Shown: positions 11,644 to 22,410 of the stretch, piece by piece | How the letters are laid out: every line of letters starts with the position of its first letter | Position numbering within the stretch: the first letter of the stretch is position 1 | Assembly (NCBI GenBank): GCA_023614405.1 | Contig: CM042693.1 | Location: 333,171,527-333,235,526, forward strand | Direction of reading: 5' to 3' | DNA: 64,000 nucleotides | Origin: Avena insularis | Taxonomy: Eukaryota > Streptophyta > Magnoliopsida > Poales > Poaceae | Notes under the pieces: model-generated | Database searches by the model: none | What the model saw: the letters and a program-made list of their open reading frames with translations, nothing else | Told to the model about the DNA's origin: nothing | Made by a program: the position numbers and the translations under genes

Positions 11644-12990
11644 GAAAGTGAGCTCACCAGCTTCCTCCGTGAGAATCGGGACATCTTTGCATGGTCCACT
11701 CAAGATCTGCAAGGAGTTCTGAGGGAGCTGGCTGAGCACTCTCTTCATGTAAGACCAGATGCAAGGCCGGTGAAGCAACCCCTCCGCCGCTTCGCTGAAG
11801 ATAGGAGGAAAGTAATAGCGGCCGAGATTGCAAGACTTTTAGCTGCTGGATTCATCATGGAAGTGCTGCACCCGGATTGGTTGTCAAATCCAGTCCTGGT
11901 CGAGAAGAAGAAAGATGACCCGAACGTGGCAGTGGTATGGCGCATGTGTATTGATTACACGAACCTCAATAAGGCGTGTCCGAAAGACCCATTTCCTCTG
12001 CCTCAGATCGATCAAGTCATAGATTCTACTGCTAGGTGTGAGTTGTTGTCATTTGTGGATGCAAATTCAGGATTCCATCAGATTCCGCTGAATCCAAATG
12101 ATCAAATAAAGACAGCTTTCATCACCCCGTATGGGGCTTATTGCTATCGCACCATGCCATTTGGATTGAGAAATGCAGGTGCAACATACCAAAGATGCAT
12201 GGAAAAATGCTTACAAGATCAATTGGACAAAAATGTTCAAGTATACGTCGATGACGTGGTAATAAAAACCAAACAAAGTCATACTATAATTGAGGACTTG
12301 CGTCAAACATTCGCAAACTTGAGAAGATTCCGGATGAAACTTAACCCGGAAAAATGTACATTTGGTGTCCCGGCTGGCAAGTTACTCGGATTCCTGGTAT
12401 CCAGCCGAGGAATTGAAGCTAACCCGACAAAGATCAGGGCCATCGAAAGAATTGAATTGCCAAAAACCCTCAATGATGTCCAGAAGTTTACTGGATGCCT
12501 GGCTTCATTGAGCAGGTTCGTTAGTCAGCTAGGCGAAAAAGCCCTACCACTATATCAGCTGATGAAAAAATCAGACAAATTCACATGGACACAGCAAGCT
12601 GATAGCGCTTTCCATGAATTAAAGAAAATGTTGGCAACAACACCAATATTAGCGTCACCACTATCCAAGGAGACAATGCTGCTCTATGTCGCTGCAACCA
12701 ACAGAGTTGTAAGTGCAGTAATAGTGGTTGAACATGAAGAAGGGGGCAAATTAGTCCAAAGACTAGTATATTACTTGAGCGAAGTGCTCTCTGTCTCGAA
12801 ACAGAATGACCCGCATTATCAGAAGATGACATATGGGGTATATATGGCAGCAAAGAAGCTGAAACATTATTTTCAAGAACACCCAATCCGGGTAATATGC
12901 GAGGCACCTATCTCGGATATATTGGGCAGCAAAGATGCCAGCGGCCGAGTAGCCAAATGGGCCATTGACATACACTCTACAATATGATAG
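11644..12990 (+). pseudogene. Tat-1 reverse transcriptase and RNase H (first)
   Basis: In phase with the protease frame after the amber codon, this runs about 449 codons. Reverse transcriptase motifs are in order: 'VLVEKKK', 'RMCIDYTNLNKACPKDPFPL', 'FVDANSGFHQIPL', 'MPFGLRNAGATYQRCM', then the intact catalytic YVDD at 12244-12255 and 'GKLLGFLVSSRGIE'. The connection and Ty3-type RNase H follow from about 12560 (LLYVAATN, then 'HYFQEHPIRV'). It copies element RNA to DNA on a tRNA primer. A frameshift near 12965-12987 breaks the join to the next domain. The domain core itself looks undamaged. Confidence 0.88.
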
Positions 12991-13699
12991 GCGGGATGCA
13001 ATAAAATCTCAAGCCGTTGCAGATTTCTTTGCAGAATGGATGGAGATGCAGTACGAACCACCACTGCCAGATCCAAATTACTGGAAAATGAATTTTGACG
13101 GGTCCAAGACGAGAATGGGTCTGGGCGCTGGGATAGTGCTCACATCTCCAAAGAGGGATCAACTGAGGTATGTGTTGCAAATTCATTTTGCTGCTTCTAA
13201 CAACGTTGTCGAGTATGAAGCACTTGTCCATGACATTAAAGTAGCCAAGGAAATTGGTATCAAAAGGATCATGTGTTTTGGCGATTCGTACTTGGTGATT
13301 CAGCAAGTGTCTGGACATTGGGATGCACTATACGCAAACATGGCATTATATCGCTTCCACTTACAACAAATTTCGGGATATTTTGACGGTTGTGAATTTC
13401 ATCACATTCCTAGAGCAGAAAATGAGGCAGCAGATGTATTATCCAAACTAGGGTCATCTAGGCAAGCAATATCACCAGGGGTAGCATTGGAGCATCTCAG
13501 GAAGCCATCGATCAAGCTGTCACTAGAGTCCGAATCAATCAGGATTATCCCGGCGAGTCAGGAATCAGAGGCAGTGCCAATGGACATCGACTCAGGGGTA
13601 GGTTTGAGTCACTTGGGGACTGATCCGTTCAATTCAGGGGTCGCCGAATCACACTCGAGCACTTCCCAGGTTATGTCGGCAGAGAATATGTCGGCGTAA
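12965..13699 (+). pseudogene. Tat-1 second, archaeal-type RNase H
   Basis: The second RNase H is the diagnostic domain of Tat elements. The four expected acidic residues appear in context: 'NFDGSKT', 'VEYEAL', 'FGDSYLVIQQV' and 'NEAADVLSKL'. It follows the Ty3-type RNase H in the neighbouring frame and ends at an in-frame TAA (13697-13699). The next frame, in the same phase, continues into integrase. The family probably acquired this domain secondarily to take over RNA removal during reverse transcription; that role is inference. The last 70 codons, acidic and low in complexity, look like a linker. Confidence 0.88.
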
Positions 13700-13702
13700 C
13701 CA

Positions 13703-15013
13703 ATGGACATCGATGTTGAAGCTGACCCGGAACCACTGATACCAACGTGGGCGCAGCCAATATTCAGTTATTTGAAAGATGGAACCTTGCGGAGTGATGA
13801 AATATTGGCAAGGCAAACAACACGAAGGGCAAAAGCATACACCATAATCAACAAGGAACTCTACAAGCGAAGTGTGACAAGTGTACTGCAGCGTTGTATT
13901 AGCTCAGAGAAAGGCCAGGAGATCTTATTGGATATCCATCAAGGAGAGTGCGGGCACCATGCATCATCAAGAGAATTGGTAGCCAAGGCATTCCGACATG
14001 GATTCTACTGGCCAAGCACATTGGCACAAGCACAAGAGTTAGTCAGAAAATGCAGTGGTTGTCAACACTATGCGTCCAAGTCGCATTTGCCAGCGTCTGA
14101 ATTGAAGACTGTACCAATCACTTGGCCTTTTGCAGTATGGTGCCTGGATATGGTAGGACCATTTAAACCAGCAAGGGGAGGCATGACTCATATCTTGGTC
14201 ATGATCGATAAGTTCACCAAGTGGATAGAAGTGAAGCCAATCAAGAAATTGGACGGTAAAACAGCTGTCATATTCCTAAGGGACATAATTCTTAGATACG
14301 GTTACCCGCACAGTGTGATCACGGACAATGGCACAAACTTTGCTGAAGGAGCTTTTGCTCTCTTCTGTGGGAAACACCGAATAAGACTCGACGTAGCATC
14401 AGTCACCCATCCAGAATCAAATGTACAAGTTGAACAGGCTAATGGCTTAGTTCTGTCCGAGATAAAACCCCGCTTAATGGAACCACTCTAGAGATCACTT
14501 GGTTGTTGGATAGAGGAACTACCCTCAGTGTTGTGGAGCTTAAGAACGACTCCGAATTGATCAACTGGTTATACGCCATTTTTCCTTGTATATGGGGCTG
14601 AAGCAGTTTTGCCTGCCGACATAGAATATGACTCGCCAAGGATAAGGCAATACTCGGAAGACGAGGTAAAAGAGGCCCGAGAAGATGGAGTAGATTTACT
14701 CGAAGAAGCAAGGGAACTGGCATTCTCCAGATCTGCTATATATCAACAAAATCTCCGACGCTACCATAGCCGGAAAGTGCAACCTCGTGTTTTCCGAGAA
14801 GGAGATATGGTACTAAGGCTGGTGCAACGTACAGCCGGAATGCATAAATTATCGCCTCCTTGGGAAGGTCCATTCATTGTAAGCAAATCATTGCACAATG
14901 ATTCCTACTGTCTCATAGACGCTCGTGAAGTGCAAAAGAACAAGGCGGATAGGTCAGGAGATGAAACCAAAAGGCCATGGAATGTGGCACTGCTTCGTCC
15001 CTTCTATACTTAG
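13703..15013 (+). pseudogene. Tat-1 integrase
   Basis: The integrase inserts the cDNA into the chromosome. The HHCC zinc module is present ('CGHHASSRELVAKAF' followed by 'CSGCQHYA'), then the catalytic core with 'WCLDMVGPF', 'VITDNGTNF' and the glutamate in 'VQVEQANG', consistent with D,D-E. A TAG stop at 14489-14491 and a nearby frameshift split the core from the C-terminal part (14609-15013). That part carries 'RSAIYQQNLRRYHSR' and the GPF/Y-type 'PPWEGPFIVSK'. The preceding TAA at 13697 is in the same phase as this frame. Confidence 0.88.
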
Positions 15014-15656
15014 GAGAAGCAGTGCATGTATCACTCGAACTCTCATATGTCGGACGTGTTTGCCGGCTGTGTGCTAATAATAAAATGGTATGTTTCGAAA
15101 AACTGACTCGGGGACTACCCCTTAGGCTTTCCATTTCAATTATTTTACGTCGGCTGGCGTGATACCCGAAATCTATCTCGAAACAAGTAGTGTTTACTCG
15201 GAAGAAATCAACTCTTCGACTATGCTGTTGTCCGAAAACACGGCTTCATGGCAAGCAAGAGAAAAAGATCTAAGACGGGTAAACACGAACGCCGAATAAA
15301 TACAAGGGAGAAACACGAGTCGGCTTTAGTTTTTGCCTAACTCTCTGCAGGTCTTGTTATACTACGTGTCGAGTAATCTCGGCCAAGTTATCCAAGTTTC
15401 ATACCCTCTAACTATATCCTTTGTACTTTGAGATCCTAATGTCGAACACCGGAAAAGGTAGACAAGGGCCAGAGGCAAGGAAAGGTGACACGGCAAAATG
15501 AAACTCGGGGACTTGCCCTTGAATGATTCGCACTAAGATCATAACACAAACATATAAAGCCTATCAAAAGGCACATAGTCAAACTTCAAGTGCAATGTAT
15601 GTTACATCTGTACCCGGCATACCGGGGATCTAATAAAAATTCAAGTATGTGTTGGC
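15014..15656 (+). other. Tat-1 spacer downstream of integrase
   Basis: This is a non-coding spacer between integrase and the end of the antisense gene. It contains two CTCGGGGACT(A/T) phrases (15107-15117 and 15504-15514) that resemble the purine motif beside the 3' LTR (CAGGGACTA). I see no further gene. Confidence 0.65.
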
Positions 15657-18600
15657 CTAAGGAGCAGAAGAACTCGGAGGAGCATTCTCGGAGCCAGGAG
15701 TGCTTGGGGCATCGGCCGAGTGAGGGGCATCTGCAGCCGGGTCATCTGGATCATCTGACTCGGTTGCCTCGCTGTCGCCACCCTCTTCATCAGCAACTTC
15801 GACGAGCGGGTCGCCAAGGTCGAGGAAGCTAGGCCCTTCACACCAAGCATGCACCATGGTGTACTCGATCATGGCATAAGCTCGCTCCTGGCGCTTCTTG
15901 ATCAGCTCCGGGTCGTTCAACCATTTTCCATCTCCCCTTATGCGAGAAAGAACATCAAGGTTGATGTCCTCGTACCATGAAAGCACGAAGGAGAGAGCCT
16001 TGTTCGCGGCATCCCGGCCGGCCGACTCACGCCATTGATCCAGCCGGTCTTCAGTAAGGAGCAGTCTCTCGGCCAGTGGCTCGATAAGGTCGGGTGGGTC
16101 TTCATCTGGCCAGAGCATGCGAAACGCATGGATAGCTGACTTGATCAAGTCCACACCGCAGGACTTGAGGGTCGTGACCCATTCAGACACTGCTGCGAGG
16201 AGCTCCTCCATGGACACCTCGCCGTCAGCAGCAGCACCAGCTTCGGCTCTCACTTTCTTCATGGCTCGGATGGAAAACATGTTGGCCTCAGGGAAGTTCT
16301 CTGCAAGCAAAAAGAGAAAGTTAGCAAATAGCAAGGGCAGATGGAAGAGATCCAGCAGGACTTGGACAATGCGTAAAGAGTAAGAACTCACTACCGAGAA
16401 AGAAGTTGATGGCAGCAAGCTTGCTATGCCAAGTTTTGGTCTTGGCTTGAAGGGCGTCGAGGTTCATATTTGTCGAATCGACCAATGACTCGGCCTCGTC
16501 GAGCAGCTTCTTAGTCTTCTCGGCGCTGGCAGCCTGCTGCTTGTTCTTCTCGGCAAGCTCCTCCTTCAGCCCTTTCACCTCGGCCAAGTGCTTCTGCTCC
16601 ATCTCGGACATTAATTCCTTCATCCGAGTAACCTCATCTCACTCCTTCTGGAGTTCGGCTTGGTGCTTCTCTGCTTATTCAGAACAAATATTTGTCAGTA
16701 CCAATAGAAAAATTTCAGCAATTGGCTTAGGAAGGTAAGAAATTTACTCTCGGCCTCGCTGATTTGCGAGTGAAGTTCATTGATGGTGGACTGAGCAGTG
16801 GCTGTGAAACAAGAGTGAGAGGAAAAATGAGGAGATGGACTAAGAAAAATTACACCAAATGAAAAAGAGGAAGAGCAAGGATATTACCTTGGCCGTAGGT
16901 GTCAGTCTGCAGCTTCTCATACGCAAGTTCGAGCTTGCGATGTGATAGGACGAGAGCTTGGTGCACCTTCGTGTGCTCATTGTGCGTAAGATAATCAAAG
17001 AAGTCAGACGATAAGGAAGAGTCAAGACAGGCGACCTACCGAATAAAGAAGAACTTAAGAGCTTACAACCGAGTAAGTTCCTTACTCGGCAGTAACCTCG
17101 AGGGCTAGGGATTGAAGATCTAACATGAGTTTGTCATAAAGAAATCAAAGAGCTTGAGAGCTTATAGCCGCGTAAGTTCCTTACTCGGCAGTAACCTCGA
17201 GGGCTAGGGTTCGAAGCTCTAACATGCAAGCGTGGGATTCAAAGACTAAGTGAATAATTGAAGAGCTTACAGCTGAGTAAGTCTCTTACTGAATTGTAAC
17301 CTCGGGGACTAGGTGATATGTATAAAGGAAATACTCAATAGTACGAAAGAGTAAGAAGTTACTTTACCTCGTTTATTTCGTCGGCGCGGGCCATCAGAGT
17401 AATGGCCTGCTGGGTTATGTCGGAGACGACCTTGGGGCCCAGCTTCAGTTTCTTGCCGGCACGAGTGCTGACCTCCTGCTCGCCTGCTGCATTCCATGCC
17501 ACGGTGTAAGGTTCAGCCGAACCAAGGCTTTTGCCACTGAGCGTCCGAGTGAGAACTCAACCCGTTTTCAGGGCGGTTCCCACAGTGGCACGGGTTGCAG
17601 TGGCAGAAGTATGGAGGGTAACAGCCCTGGAGTCATCACCTGACCCGGCAGCCATAGATTCGTCCCCCTTACCCGTTGAAGCGAGCTTTGTCGCCGACAT
17701 CAGAGGCCGGATCTGAGGAGCAGAACCCGGAGCATAAACTAGAGTTGTTTGCTTGGAAGAGGTGGATTTGCCAGAAGAGGGGTGAGTAGAACCAGAAGCC
17801 TTGGGCTGGGTCTGGCCCTTTGACAGAATTTGAGAGCGAGCAGGAGGATTTGGAGAAGATCTTGGAGCCCCCTGATTGGGTTCAGAAGTTTTGCTGGCTC
17901 CAAGATCAGGAAGTTGTTCATTCACATCAGTTTGAGGGCTGATGCCAGAGGAACTGGTAGCAGAGGGTTTCTCGGCGCCACATGCACGAGCACCAAGGTC
18001 AGGAAGTTTCTCCTGGCCAGCGACAGGGGCGCTAGCCGAGTGATCCACCAGGTCTGACTGACACTGAGAAGCGTGAGCCTCAACAGTGTGAGCCTCGACC
18101 CGGACGGGACTCGGCGCCGCCAAGTCAGCCGGAGGAGGTGCAGACCTAAGCGGCGAGGCAATGATAGAAGCATCCTGATTCACCGTCAAAGGTGCAACAC
18201 TGAAAATAACAAGACGTATATAAGAGAACAGCAGTGATGAGAAAGGAAAGAACAGAGTAGGCAAGGTGCAAAAACTTACTTGGTGACAACCGGGTCGCGG
18301 ATGACTCGGCGGGTGACTCGGCGCCCAGCAGCTTGGCGAGTCTCACTCAGGCTGGCAGCAGCAGAGGCAGCAGGAGCTGCTGGAGTGGGCTTGTTCTTCT
18401 TGGCCGGCTGAGTGTTGGAGGAGGTTCCGCGTCGCTTCGGCTTAACAACGGGAATCTTGCCGACTCCGCCCACGGCGACGAGAGGAGGAACGTCATGTAC
18501 CTGGCCAGCTGCATAAGTAAATGACGGGCTTACTCAGATAAGAAAAGAGATTAAGCTCATAAGGCATGTACCTCCAAAAGCGTACAATCATCATCCTTAT

Positions 18601-19944
18601 CATCGTCAGACCAATATTGTAAGGGATTGTGAGATTGACTCTTACCCGAAGTTGAAGCAGCCGCAGTGTGCGGGATGGGCATGAAGCACTCCAGGTCATA
18701 CTCGAACTCATCTGAGTCAGAGCGATCCCCGTTATAGCCAGCAGGAGGGACAATACTATCATCAACCTGGTGAAGGAGATTCTGCGAAGGACAAACAGAG
18801 TGAGAAACTAAAGAACTGAACTAAAGAGTGGCAAAAGAGCTAAAGCCTACTCGGCGAGAAGGTAATCCGGAAAACTTACCCAGGGGACAGGCCTAACCCG
18901 GCTAAATGGTGGGCAACTCCAAGCCCAATCATCCGCCAAGTTCAATTTGAAGATTGAGCTTACTCGGCGGGCAATGGAGTCATGAGTGAGCTCCTTAGTG
19001 GAATGCCGAGTGGGATCATGGGACCCGCTCATGAAGCACATCTTGTGGCTCCTCGCTTGGATGGGGCTTACCCGACGTGAGATGAAGGTGCACATGAGGT
19101 CAGAGTCGGCGAGATGAAAGTTTTCATCCGGCGACAGCAACCTTTCTAGGATAGCATTTGCCTCGTTTACCGTAGCGTCTTGGTCACGCGGGTCAAGCTG
19201 CCAGTACTTCTTGTTGGGGACCTCGTCCGAGAAAGGGGGAAGCCGGATGTTGTCAGTGGACCCGCTGTTTTTGACATAGAAAAAGGTTCTATGCCACTTC
19301 TTGCAGGAGTCAATACCGGTAACCCGAGGAAAGATAAAATCTCTCCTGGGGGTGATGCTAGCAGCACCACACCGGGTCGGCCTCTTCTCGGATCGAGGAG
19401 CACCAGGATGGGGAACAACCTGAACTTTAAAGCCAAAATACTTGGCCCACAAAGGAACTGTGGGCCAAATTCCAAGATAGGCCTCGCTAGAAGATATGAA
19501 ACAAGAAAGAGAGCCAATTGCATTGGCAGGAAGATGGTGGGTCTGCAGATGGAAGGTAGAAAGAAACGAGGAAAAGAAGGTGCTCACAGGAAGAGCAAAA
19601 CCGCGTTCAAAGTGGGAAAGAAAAACCACCCGCTCGCCAGCTTGAGGTGTGGGAGAAATCTCACCGGTGGGGAGATGGCAATCCACTTGGAGTGGAATGC
19701 GTCTGGTGGAGCGGAGCCATTCCACCTCTTCGGTGGAGACCTCAGAGCCTTCCCAACCACCGCGCTCGCCGGAGGGAACCTCCTGTTCCTCAGCGCCATC
19801 AGCGCCGTCACGAGAGTCCATGGGATCGTTGGAGTCTGTCTCCTCCACGAAAAGGAGAGGCTTGGAGCAGCGAGGACCCGTGCTGGAATGGAAAGAGGAC
19901 AGGGGCAATTGCAACGCAAGAGCAAGAGGAAGAAGCACCTGCAA
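15657..19944 (-). pseudogene. Multi-exon antisense gene inside Tat-1 ('putative gypsy type transposon' domain)
   Basis: It is transcribed opposite to the element. Proposed exons, high to low: 18880-19944, 18572-18781, 18280-18508, 17368-18199, 16888-16975, 16748-16801, 16395-16670 and 15657-16300, each with GT donor and AG acceptor. Exon 1 (about residues 70-230) matches the Pfam family named putative gypsy type transposon/transposase 28: 'HFERGFALPVSTFFSSFL', 'ANAIGSLSCFI', 'SSSEAYLGIWPTVPLW'. Exon 2 is very acidic. Exon 3 is basic (KPKRRG...KKNK), perhaps a nuclear localisation signal. Exon 4 is low complexity. Exons 5-7 form a coiled coil. The last exon holds a folded domain (KALSFVLSWYEDINLDVL) and an acidic Ser/Pro tail. 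Function unknown; such antisense ORFs recur in Tat elements. A stop at 17557 and one in-frame TGA in the 16395-16670 exon mark decay. Exon limits are inferred. Confidence 0.75.
17049..17315. repeat. Intronic tandem repeat in Tat-1, about 100-bp unit, 3 copies
   Basis: Three copies share 'AGAGCTTA...CGAGTAAGTTCCTTACTCGG' and then 'AGTAACCTCGAGGGCTAGGG'. The purine phrase in each starts at 17097, 17196 and 17301; the third reads CTCGGGGACTA. They lie in the intron between exons 4 and 5 of the antisense gene. On the element's sense strand they are copies of a polypurine-like motif. Tandem repeats in the 3' region of Tat elements are a known tendency. Confidence 0.8.
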
Positions 19945-20460
19945 TGGGGGCAGTTAGATTTTGCAGGCGTGAGGAAGAAGAAAGGCCAAGGGAAACTGAA
20001 CGGGCGTGGGGAAGTGGAAACCTCCAACCCCTACTTAAGGGCAGTAAAAACCTCGGTCGTGGGATCAATCTGCGCCGTGCGGCCAGCGTGTGGCCGTCTA
20101 CGAGGCCGGGTGAGCCAGTCAGCGAGCGCCACGTAGCCAAAGATACACGAAAAATCCAGTGCCATGTCATGACTGGAAGGACAAGAGGCGCAGACCGATG
20201 GGACTGCCACAGTGACGGGGAATAACTGAGCAGCCGTCACTATGCCGCCAGAACTAGGAACAAAAATTGAGGCAAATAACCATGATTACTAGTTGTCAGT
20301 GACTGAAGCGCATCGAAAATAACCCGGAATTGGCCAAAATAACTCTGCTCGAGGCAAGAATGAGCCAATAAGTCAAAGAATTGACCCGAAATTGTCAGAC
20401 TAACCCGACAAGGTGCAAAATAGAGATAAATAAAGACAAAAACTAAGTTCCATTCACACA
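19945..20460 (+). other. Tat-1 spacer upstream of the antisense gene, left of the Copia insertion
   Basis: These 516 bp precede the antisense gene's first exon (reading minus). With 29362-29417 they join the gene to the 3' LTR once Copia is removed, leaving about 0.57 kb of upstream DNA. I recognise no promoter element, and the open frames here are extensions of exon-1 shadows. Confidence 0.6.
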
Positions 20461-20465
20461 AAAGG

Positions 20466-22397
20466 TGTTGGAGATATGCCCAAGAGGCAATAATAAAGTG
20501 GTTATTACCATATCTTCATACTTATGATAAATGTTTACATACCATGCTATAATTGTATTGACAGGAAACATTAATACTTGTGTGATTTGTAAACATAAAA
20601 GAGTCCCTAGTAAAGCCTCTTGTTAAACTAGCTTGTTGGTTAATATATGATCATGGTTTCCTGATCATGAACATAGAGATGTTATTAACAACAGGGTCAT
20701 ATCATTATGAGAATGATGTGATGGACATACTCCTATAGTTAAGCGTAGCATAAAGATCAAGTCATTTAATATAGTTCATTTGCTATAAGCTTTCTGATAC
20801 ATAGTAACCTAATTCCTTCGACCATGAGATCATGCTTATCACCATCACCGGAAGGATGCTTTGATGACATCAAACACCACACCGTAACTGGGTGGCTATA
20901 AAGATGGCATTGAGTGTTCGGAAAGTATGGGTTGAGACACATGGATCAAGAGTGGGATTTGTCCATCCATATGACGGATAGATATACTCTAGGCCCTCTC
21001 GGTGGAATGTCATCCAATTAGCTTGCAAGCATGTGACTGGCTCACAAGGGATCACATACCACGGGAACGAGAAAAGAGTACTTATCGGTAACGAGGTTGA
21101 ACTAGGTATGCAGAGATACCAACGATCAAAACCTCGGATAAGTAAACTATCGTGAGACAAAGGGAAATTGGTATCATATGTAAGTGGTTCATTCGATCGC
21201 AAAGTAATCATAAAAATATGTGGGAGCCATATGAATTTCGAGATTCCTCTATTGGTTATTGATCGGAGAAATGTCTCGATCATGTCCGCATAATTCACAA
21301 ACCGTAGGGAGACACACTTAAGGATTCGATGTTGTTGAGTAGTTATGGAATGATGAGTAAGAGACCGAATGTTGTTTGGAGTCTCGGATGGGATCCGGGA
21401 TATCACGAGGAGATCCGGAATGGTCCGGAGAATAAGATTCATATAAGGAAAGTCCTGTTTCGGAGTTGGGGAATGATTCCGGTGTTTTCATCGAGAATGT
21501 TCTAGAAGGGTCCGAAAGGTCCGGCACTCCGGAGGGGAAGGGTACATGAATGTGTCATAACAAGTTGGAATGATTGCATCATGTACTAGGTATCATGGCT
21601 GGGCAAAATAAAGGGATAAATCAAATCCTAGTTTGAAAAGTCAAACGCCAATTTGAAAAGTCAAACGGCAAGTTTGCTTGGTGGAGGGAGAGTAGGAAAC
21701 CTACTTAGGGAGGAAGTCCTACTCCCTCTACCCGCCGGCCAAGGAGGAGGAGTTGGAGGAGGACTCCCTCCTCCCAACCGCGCCTCCCTCCCACCTATAA
21801 AAGAAGGGGCAGGGGTGCCCCCTCTTCTCTACACCCAACACACCCAAACCCTAGCCCCGGCCACCTCCTGCTGCCGCCGCCTAGGGCCTCCTCTAACTCG
21901 GCGAGTTAGGGTTTCCCCAAACCCTAGCCGCCGGCCAAGCCCTCCCTTGGTGCCTCTAAACCCTAGACCACCAAGGCCTCCCTCATAGTCCACCATACTC
22001 GCTCCGGCTTAAGGCGAAGCCCTGCGAGATCTCCCCTCTACTTCCGGTACCACGCCGTCGTGCTGCCGGAATCATGAGGAGAGTGCTACAACCTCCGCTG
22101 CCTGCTGGAACAAGGGAGAGGAAGGTCTTCATCGAGTACCAAACGTGTGACCGACTGCGGAAGCGCTGCCGGAACGCAGCGCCGGAAGGATCGTCTACGC
22201 GATCTTGAGATCGGAAGTGTACGACTACATCACCCATGAGAATCTGCTCTCGTTAACCGCTTTGGATCTTCGAGGGTTAGTATTCTATCGACTCGTTGCT
22301 ACAACTAGTAGATAGATCTTGGCTTGATCATATATTAGATCTTGATTGTGTGTTCATGCGGTAGAAAATTTTTGTTTTCCATGCTCGAACCCCTACA
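20466..22397 (+). repeat. 5' LTR of the Copia element
   Basis: It starts TGTTGGAGATATGCCC and ends CCCCTACA. It differs from the 3' LTR at only about one to three bases per 100 where I compared them. A TATA-like 'CACCTATAAAAGAAGGGGC' lies near 21791-21810, the probable promoter. Confidence 0.95.
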
Positions 22398-22398
22398 G

Positions 22399-22410
22399 TG
22401 GTATCAGAGC
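22399..22410 (+). other. Copia primer-binding site (initiator tRNA-Met)
   Basis: TGGTATCAGAGC, one base after the LTR, is the standard Copia complement of the 3' end of initiator tRNA-Met, where minus-strand DNA synthesis is primed. Confidence 0.95.

Noticed and set aside
17049..17315. Regular repeats that could suggest a CRISPR array
   Set aside because: Plant DNA, with units of about 100 bp and no unique spacers of CRISPR size; it is an intronic minisatellite.
19180..20136. 318-codon plus-strand open frame
   Set aside because: It overlaps, on the other strand, the exon with a recognisable gypsy-type domain and good splice sites. Its own sequence matches nothing.
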